NCBI RefSeq assembly: GCF_001647715.1
Contig: NZ_CP015600.1
Location: forward strand, 5,642,001-5,706,000
Direction of reading: 5' to 3'
DNA from: Pseudomonas antarctica
Lineage (GTDB): Bacteria > Pseudomonadota > Gammaproteobacteria > Pseudomonadales > Pseudomonadaceae
Length of the DNA stretch: 64,000 nucleotides
Shown: positions 58,901 to 64,000 of the stretch, in pieces
How positions within the stretch are numbered: the first letter of the stretch is position 1
How the letters are laid out: every line of letters begins with the position of its first letter
Translations under genes and position numbers: made by a program
The notes under the pieces: model-generated
The model's database searches: none
Told to the model about the DNA's origin: nothing
The model's input: the letters and a program-made list of their open reading frames with translations, nothing else

Positions 58901-59599
58901 TTACTGAGCCGACTTTTGCTTCAGGCGTTCCAGAATCGCATTGGCGCTGCCTGTGTCCGGCGTGATGCCGGCTTCGCGCAGCTTGCGCTCCAGGTCGGTG
59001 CCCGTGGATGCCTCAGCCAGCTCATCCTGGGCTTGCAGTTCAGCGGCGCGTTGCTGCTGCTTGGCTTGCAAGCGGTTCAGCGTACCGACGGCGGTTTCCA
59101 GCTTGCCGTTGGCGCCGCCACTGGCGATGGACGCACTGACCTGGGCCTTTTGTACGCTTTCGCGCGCCTTGGCCATGTCCACTTGCTGGCGCAGGCTTTT
59201 GATCCGGCTTTCGGCTTTGGTGATGTCTTTGCGCATGCTCTCTGCATACCCGCCGAACTCGGTGGTCTGCTTTTGCTCGACGTCACGTTCGTTGGTCAGG
59301 CTCGAAATGGCTTCGGCGACTTCCATGGCCAGGTCTTCGCGATTGGCCTGGATAGCTGCCATCGCCTTGGACTCCAGGTCCTTGATCTTGGCGTCGTACT
59401 CGCCCACGCGATCAGCCGCCAGCTTGTGCTTGGCCATGATGCTGACCAGCTCACGCTTGGCGTTGGCCAGCGCCGTGTCGGCGTCGCGAATTTCCTGGTC
59501 GAGGATGCGCAGGGCTTGTTGGTCAACGATCGATTCGCCGACTTCGCTGGCACCGCCACGCAGCGCGGTGAACAATTTGCTCCAGATGGACTGAGTCAT
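58901..59599 (-). CDS. yjfJ: PspA/IM30-family membrane-stress protein
   Basis: 232 residues, almost entirely coiled coil. The PspA pattern is recognisable: amphipathic start (SIWSKLFTALRGGASEVGE), EIRDADTALANAKRELVSIMAKHKLA, and LNRLQAKQQQRAAELQAQDELAE. PspA-type proteins bind stressed inner membrane from the cytoplasm and limit proton leak. E. coli YjfJ is the matching paralog. 17 bases after yjfI. Confidence 0.92.
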   Translation of the reverse strand: MTQSIWSKLFTALRGGASEVGESIVDQQALRILDQEIRDADTALANAKRELVSIMAKHKLAADRVGEYDAKIKDLESKAMAAIQANREDLAMEVAEAISSLTNERDVEQKQTTEFGGYAESMRKDITKAESRIKSLRQQVDMAKARESVQKAQVSASIASGGANGKLETAVGTLNRLQAKQQQRAAELQAQDELAEASTGTDLERKLREAGITPDTGSANAILERLKQKSAQ

Positions 59600-59616
59600 T
59601 GGATACTCCCGAATAA

Positions 59617-60306
59617 TTAATTGAAGAAACGTTCGAAGGCTTCGCTGGCGCGCTGCACGTTATCAACCAGGGTTTTCACCTCGGTCACGATGTTGGTCAG
59701 GCTGGAGTCGGAACTCAGTGCGCCGAACATGTTGTAAACAACTTGCCCGTTAGGCATGGACTCGATACCGATCGAAGACAACGGGAACATTTCCCGGCTG
59801 CGCAGCACCGCGTCATTGAATGCGGTTACGTCGTTGATGGACTCGACGTCGACCAGCACGGTGTCCACGATGATCTGCTCGCCCACTACCGCGATGTAAA
59901 TCGGCAAGCCCCCGAAGTCGTTCATTTCCAGCTTGATGCTGGACTCGGAGCCTTGAACCAGAGAAAGCGTAATGTCGTTGGACACCACTTCGTCCAAGGC
60001 CTGAAAAGCCGTGAAGAGGCGATCGATATTCCAGTTAGTACCTGCGCTCATGAAATTCTCCGACATGAATGAGCCAGCCAGAATCGGCTGGCGAAGCTGT
60101 TTCTCCATCTGCTTGAGCAGGCTTCGGTTTTCGGGAAGCACCCAAGTCTCGTGTTTCACATAACCGGCGGCTGCCAGGCCCGCGCGCATCTGCTTCATGT
60201 AAAAGCTCGACGGCTTTTTCGCGGGCGACTTCAAGCGCTCTCCCTTGCGGCTTGCTGAATCGGTATCGGGCCCTGCTGGCGGGCTCGATGGAGAGCTGCT
60301 TTTCAT
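59617..60306 (-). CDS. yjfI: YjfI-like DUF2170 protein
   Basis: 229 residues. A basic, Ser/Pro-rich N terminus (about 1-35) precedes DUF2170 (WNIDRLFTAFQALDEVVSNDITLSLVQGSE; DFGGLPIYIAVVGEQIIVDTVLVDVESIND). Cytoplasmic; partner of YjfJ in enterics, function unknown. First gene of the operon; GAGGTC precedes the ATG, and a promoter bracketed by twin palindromes lies 30-80 bases upstream. Confidence 0.88.
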   Translation of the reverse strand: MKSSSPSSPPAGPDTDSASRKGERLKSPAKKPSSFYMKQMRAGLAAAGYVKHETWVLPENRSLLKQMEKQLRQPILAGSFMSENFMSAGTNWNIDRLFTAFQALDEVVSNDITLSLVQGSESSIKLEMNDFGGLPIYIAVVGEQIIVDTVLVDVESINDVTAFNDAVLRSREMFPLSSIGIESMPNGQVVYNMFGALSSDSSLTNIVTEVKTLVDNVQRASEAFERFFN

Positions 60307-60329
60307 GGTACTGACCTCGTTGTGAAAAA

Positions 60330-60387
60330 CTCACGCGTGAGAAAATCTACAGGTAAATCTCGGCTTGCTCAATAGCTCACGCGTGAG
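60330..60387 (-). promoter_or_regulatory. yjf operon promoter bracketed by two identical operators
   Basis: The palindrome CTCACGCGTGAG occurs at 60330-60341 and 60376-60387. Between them, on the minus strand, TTGAGC (60367-60372) and TAGATT (60344-60349) are spaced by 17 bases, a good sigma-70 promoter. One operator lies over the expected start point, the other just upstream of -35. This suggests repression by a dimeric regulator. Confidence 0.7.
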
Positions 60388-60804
60388 ATTTTTTCCCGGC
60401 GTTTCCGCTCGATCCAAACGCACTCCTTGCCCAAGGGTGGCACGACTGCATCGCAATCTGATGAACGGTTATTCGGCACTGACAGCGCATCAACACTCCG
60501 CTTGCCGCGCTCTAGGATAAGCCTGCCTTTAACGACGAGCTTTTTTGCAGGTGCCGGCCCCTACTCTCTGAATGTTCAAAATTAGCCTTGGCGTTGTGAA
60601 TTGTTGTGAAGGCCGGGCAAGTGGGCCAATTCGTCATGCTAAGTTGCGTGACGTTGTCATTTGCAGCACTTACGCACAGCGGCCGACCCACTAAGTCCGC
60701 CCTCTTGTTATTCAATAAACAGCCTCGGGTAGTTATCCAGGAAGTTGGGCGCCCCTGCGCGTCTTAAAAGACGCCGGCGCAATAATTACATCAGGAGAAG
60801 AACC
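60388..60804. other. Intergenic region between yjfI and the HrpK-like gene
   Basis: About 420 bases with no convincing gene; a 67-codon minus-strand frame starting at TTG is not credible. It must hold the promoter of the HrpK-like gene. No hrp box (GGAACC-N16-CCAC) was seen. Confidence 0.4.
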
Positions 60805-63800
60805 ATGGTAGCGAAGGTAGAAACGACCCCAAAGGACGCCGCGGTCACCCCTGAAAGCTCCGTCGCTGCCTGGGAAAAATCCGTCAAAAAAGCTTCTGCA
60901 CCGAAGGATGAGTTGGGCAAAGGCCAGAAACGCCCCGAAGGTGATACCCGCTCGGCCCAGCAAATCATTGATGACACGCCGCTGCTCGTCCAGCTCGGCA
61001 ACCAAAGTGGGGTCAAGGACAACCTTAAAAAGCAGGTCGGCGATTTTGAGAAAGATGCGGACGCGGCCTATCGCGCCTCCAAGGTGCTGGAGCATGTTGA
61101 ATACATTGATGAAGACGGCAAGCTGACCGATGGCAAGAATGTCGGCAACACCAGCATCGACGGGTTCACCAAGGACGGCGAGGCTCGGCACGGCACCGAG
61201 GCAGGCCGCCTGCAGGATTTCGGCAAGTATGGCTATTCGAGCCTGCGCGGCGAGGTGGTGAAGTCGGACTTGGGCGACCAGCAGAAGCGCCCTGAGGGTG
61301 ACACGCGCTCGGCCAAGGAGATTATCGACGCCACGCCGCTGTTGAAAAACCTGGGTAACCAGAGCGATGTGAAGGAAAACCTCAAGAAACAGGTGGGAGA
61401 TTTCGAGAACGATGCCGACGCCGCGTACCGCGCCACCCAGGTGCTGGAGCATGTTGTCAGCCTCGATGAAAACGGCAAGTTGCTGACCGGCATCGACGCC
61501 AGGAATAAAGACAACGACAGCATTGATGGCTTCACCAAAGACAAAGAGGCCCGCCACGGCACCGAGGCCGGCCGCTTGCAGGATTTCGGCAAGTACGGCT
61601 ACTCAAGCCTCAAGGGCGACCTGATGCACGTCAAAGACGCGACGCATACCGACAAGGCCGCGCCGCCCGATGAGCCGCAGGACGTGCAGGCCCTGCGCGA
61701 CAAGTACAACATCCCGACCTTCGGCGCCGAAGGGTTGATGGACATGGAGTTGCCCAACGACAAGACCGTGGGCGGCCAGACGGCCGAGAACTTTGTGCAG
61801 GGCATCCGCGATGACATCAAGAGCGGCAAGCTGAGCGAAGACTCGGATGAAGCCAAGATCGTCAAACTGATGGACGCCCAGGCCGCACTGGACAGTGGCT
61901 ACGACCTGTACGGCTATGCCGAAAGCATCAACCTGGGCAGCGGCACTTACCGGGAAACGGATAAGACCCCGACCAAGTTGAACGGCAAAGACGTGAAGGA
62001 GATGGTCGACGAGGACAAACTTGCCAAAGAAATTTCCACGTTGATGGGCAAGGAAGGGATTAAGGATCGTTACGACGCAGAACTAAAGAAAAGTGTCGGT
62101 AGTTTGTCGGAAGATCGCTTGAATGAAGTGCGCGAACAAGTGTTCCCGGCCCTGTTCAAAGATGGCACCCGTGATGCCAACTTGAACTTCGAAGAATATG
62201 TAATCGCCATGAATGACTCGGGCGATCCAAAAAAATCGGAAATGGCCGAGTTGGACGTGGACCGCTATTTCGAGTCGCTGCGTATTCTCGAACCGGACAG
62301 CTACACCGCGCGCCGTCAGACCTTCGACCAGAACATGATGACGCACCAGCTCAACACCTACATGGAAAACCCCGACAAGGTGTCGCCGGAAAATGCCGAA
62401 AGTGGGCTGAAGGCCTCGTTCACCATGATCAAGGGCGGCATCAACGCCGCCTTGGGTGGGCTGGACAAGGGCGACAAAGCCTACGACATGTACAAAAAAA
62501 TGAAGGATGAGATCGACATCCTCGACGGCCATATCAAAGGGCTGACCCCGGCGGAAAACAAACAGATCGCAGCGGCGATTCGTCTCGCTGCCGCCAGCGG
62601 CGACCCGAAAGCCATCGACAAAGTGGTCGACACCCAATTAAAGGGCCTGGGCGCCAATCGCGAGGCGGCCGCCGGTTCCTTGAAGACGGTGCTGCACACC
62701 GCCAGTTCCACGGGCGGGCTCAGTGCCATGGCGGGCACCATGAACCTGGTCAGCGGCGCCCTGCAGCTCGCCAATGGCGGCGGCAACATGACCGACGACC
62801 AGAAAATCGCCGCCGCGAAAGACCTGGTCGCCGGCTTGAGCTTTACCAACGACTTCCTCAAGTTCGGTTCGAACATTGTGGAAACCCTGGGTGGCTCTAA
62901 AACCTATGACCCTGCGGTGGACAAAGACGGTAAAGGCCCGCCCAAAATCAAAGCCACCGAATGGCTCGGCCTGATCGATGAGAACCTGCCGGATATCTGG
63001 GGCAAGAAAGCCACTGAAAAATCTGACGCACTGGCCGCATCCATCAGCACCCGCGTCAAAGAGTCGTCCGAAACCCTCAAGAAGCTCGACGTGGGCAACC
63101 TGTCGGCCGATGAGGTCAAGGAGTACGACAACGCCGCCAAATCCCTTGGCGAACACATGGGCGTCAAGGACATTCCCGGCAAAGGCACGCCAGCTTCAAA
63201 ATCCGACATTGCGATCGCCTCCGGGCGCTCGTTCCTGCGCTTTATGGGCGGCGCTGGCCTGGATTTGACCGGCGGCGTGATGGACATCGTTTCCGGCGCG
63301 CGCAAACTGAAAACTGCCAAGACCGCACTGGAAAAAACCGACGCGGCCTTCACGCTGGGCGGTGGTGCGTCCGGCACCGGCATGGCGATCGCCAATACCA
63401 TCGCGATGTTCGCCCCCAAAGGCGCGCACCTGGCAGGCAAACTGGCCGGTGATGTTGCCGCCACGGTTATACGCGGCCTCGCCATCGGTGCCCGTGTGGC
63501 GGGCCCGATTTTCGCCGTGGCCGGTGTGATCTTCGGGGTGGCAGGCACCCTGATCGCGGAGGCGGTCGAGCATGCCAAAATGCAAAAGCTCACCGATTCC
63601 CAAGGCAAGTTCTTCAAAGACCTCGCCGCCGCCGGCGTGACCAAGGACGACTGGGGCGACAAGCTCGAATACGCGCGTTATGCCACCTATATGTATGGGG
63701 GCCGGGACACGCCGGACGACAAATCGATGTTCGAGTACCAGTCGGACGAGTGGAAACACTTCAAGGAAACCCAAGACAAAAAAGGCAGCTCGCTGGCGCG

Positions 63801-63972
63801 GTTGGCGCCCTATCTGCACAAAGACAGCGACCCCGACAGCAAGAACCTGTGGGAAAAATTCCTGGCGGGCGGGACCAGTTCCAGCGGGCCGCATGGCAGT
63901 GAGCGGCACACCGATGACTGGCGGCCTTGGGGCAGCACGGACATGGACACGGGGAGCAAGAACACGGCCTGA
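60805..63972 (+). CDS. HrpK-like putative type III effector/translocator
   Basis: 1055 residues from ATG 60805 (AGGAGA upstream). No signal peptide. A roughly 110-residue unit is tandemly repeated (residues 43-150 and 162-272), each running from RPEGDTRSA to RHGTEAGRLQDFGKYGYSSL. An EF-hand-like loop (DGTRDANLNFEE) lies near residue 453. A Gly/Ala-rich hydrophobic stretch (about 888-922, VAGPIFAVAGVIFGVAGTLI) precedes FFKDLAAAGVTKDDWGDKLEYARYATYMYGG, a C-terminal pattern I associate with HrpK proteins of P. syringae. The family call is from memory. It is high in GC, unlike the 31-40 kb island. No secretion or chaperone gene is in the window. Confidence 0.6.
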   Translation: MVAKVETTPKDAAVTPESSVAAWEKSVKKASAPKDELGKGQKRPEGDTRSAQQIIDDTPLLVQLGNQSGVKDNLKKQVGDFEKDADAAYRASKVLEHVEYIDEDGKLTDGKNVGNTSIDGFTKDGEARHGTEAGRLQDFGKYGYSSLRGEVVKSDLGDQQKRPEGDTRSAKEIIDATPLLKNLGNQSDVKENLKKQVGDFENDADAAYRATQVLEHVVSLDENGKLLTGIDARNKDNDSIDGFTKDKEARHGTEAGRLQDFGKYGYSSLKGDLMHVKDATHTDKAAPPDEPQDVQALRDKYNIPTFGAEGLMDMELPNDKTVGGQTAENFVQGIRDDIKSGKLSEDSDEAKIVKLMDAQAALDSGYDLYGYAESINLGSGTYRETDKTPTKLNGKDVKEMVDEDKLAKEISTLMGKEGIKDRYDAELKKSVGSLSEDRLNEVREQVFPALFKDGTRDANLNFEEYVIAMNDSGDPKKSEMAELDVDRYFESLRILEPDSYTARRQTFDQNMMTHQLNTYMENPDKVSPENAESGLKASFTMIKGGINAALGGLDKGDKAYDMYKKMKDEIDILDGHIKGLTPAENKQIAAAIRLAAASGDPKAIDKVVDTQLKGLGANREAAAGSLKTVLHTASSTGGLSAMAGTMNLVSGALQLANGGGNMTDDQKIAAAKDLVAGLSFTNDFLKFGSNIVETLGGSKTYDPAVDKDGKGPPKIKATEWLGLIDENLPDIWGKKATEKSDALAASISTRVKESSETLKKLDVGNLSADEVKEYDNAAKSLGEHMGVKDIPGKGTPASKSDIAIASGRSFLRFMGGAGLDLTGGVMDIVSGARKLKTAKTALEKTDAAFTLGGGASGTGMAIANTIAMFAPKGAHLAGKLAGDVAATVIRGLAIGARVAGPIFAVAGVIFGVAGTLIAEAVEHAKMQKLTDSQGKFFKDLAAAGVTKDDWGDKLEYARYATYMYGGRDTPDDKSMFEYQSDEWKHFKETQDKKGSSLARLAPYLHKDSDPDSKNLWEKFLAGGTSSSGPHGSERHTDDWRPWGSTDMDTGSKNTA

Positions 63973-64000
63973 TGTTGCGTAGGCATTTTTCAAGCAAGCC

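Noticed and set aside
60512..60715. 67-codon minus-strand frame before the HrpK-like gene
   Set aside because: TTG start, no RBS, no domain.

Overview
The window is a chromosomal segment of a fluorescent Pseudomonas (P. fluorescens group). The gene order lnt, leuS, lptE, holA, then lipA, lipB, ybeD, dacA, rlpA, mltB, rodA, mrdA, rlmH, rsfS, nadD, proA, then mpg, ubiX, mpl, an ethanolamine cluster and ppa is, from memory, the order of the equivalent P. aeruginosa region. High GC and many REP/REPIN elements built on GTGGGAGC-GGCTTGC-GCGA half-sites also fit this group. No tRNA, rRNA, CRISPR array or prophage is visible.

Layout. 1-7.1 kb: lnt (5'-truncated by the window edge), a YdcF-like membrane protein, leuS-lptE-holA. 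7.3-10.3 kb: arfA, whose hairpin makes it a likely nonstop-mRNA rescue gene, a lytic transglycosylase, a tandem REPIN array and an LD-carboxypeptidase. 10.3-21.8 kb: a long minus-strand block for lipoylation, cell-wall elongation, ribosome silencing and NAD/proline synthesis. 21.9-31.2 kb: mpg, a DedA-PAP2 fusion, a LON-domain protein, LrgAB-like proteins, a MaoC hydratase, a MORN/caspase-like lipoprotein, ubiX and mpl. 31.2-40.5 kb: an A/T-richer insertion between mpl and eatR with two large paralogous effector-like genes, a smaller one-TM protein and a decayed IS5-type transposase. 40.5-48.2 kb: ethanolamine catabolism (EatR activator, sigma-54 promoter with paired activator sites, aldehyde dehydrogenase, permease, EutBC). 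48.3-53.8 kb: GNAT, DedA, mtfA, ppa, an S24-type repressor, a small DUF3077-like protein with a highly structured leader, and ycaC. 53.9-60.3 kb: a yjf-type membrane-stress operon (yjfI, PspA-like yjfJ, rhomboid protease, K+ channel, yjfK, yjfL, yjfM, yjfC) behind a promoter bracketed by two identical palindromes. 60.8-64 kb: a 1055-residue HrpK-like protein with an internal duplication.

How the genes work together. The minus-strand block couples envelope growth (PBP2/RodA, PBP5, MltB, RlpA) with cofactor synthesis and ribosome maintenance. The ethanolamine genes form a complete route (uptake, deamination to acetaldehyde, oxidation to acetate), with AANAANAANAA motifs in the translation-initiation regions of the activator and the permease that suggest Crc/Hfq control. 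The yjf operon looks like one membrane-integrity response. The least explained parts are the 31.4-40.4 kb paralog island, the HrpK-like protein, and the structured leader at 52.7-53.0 kb.
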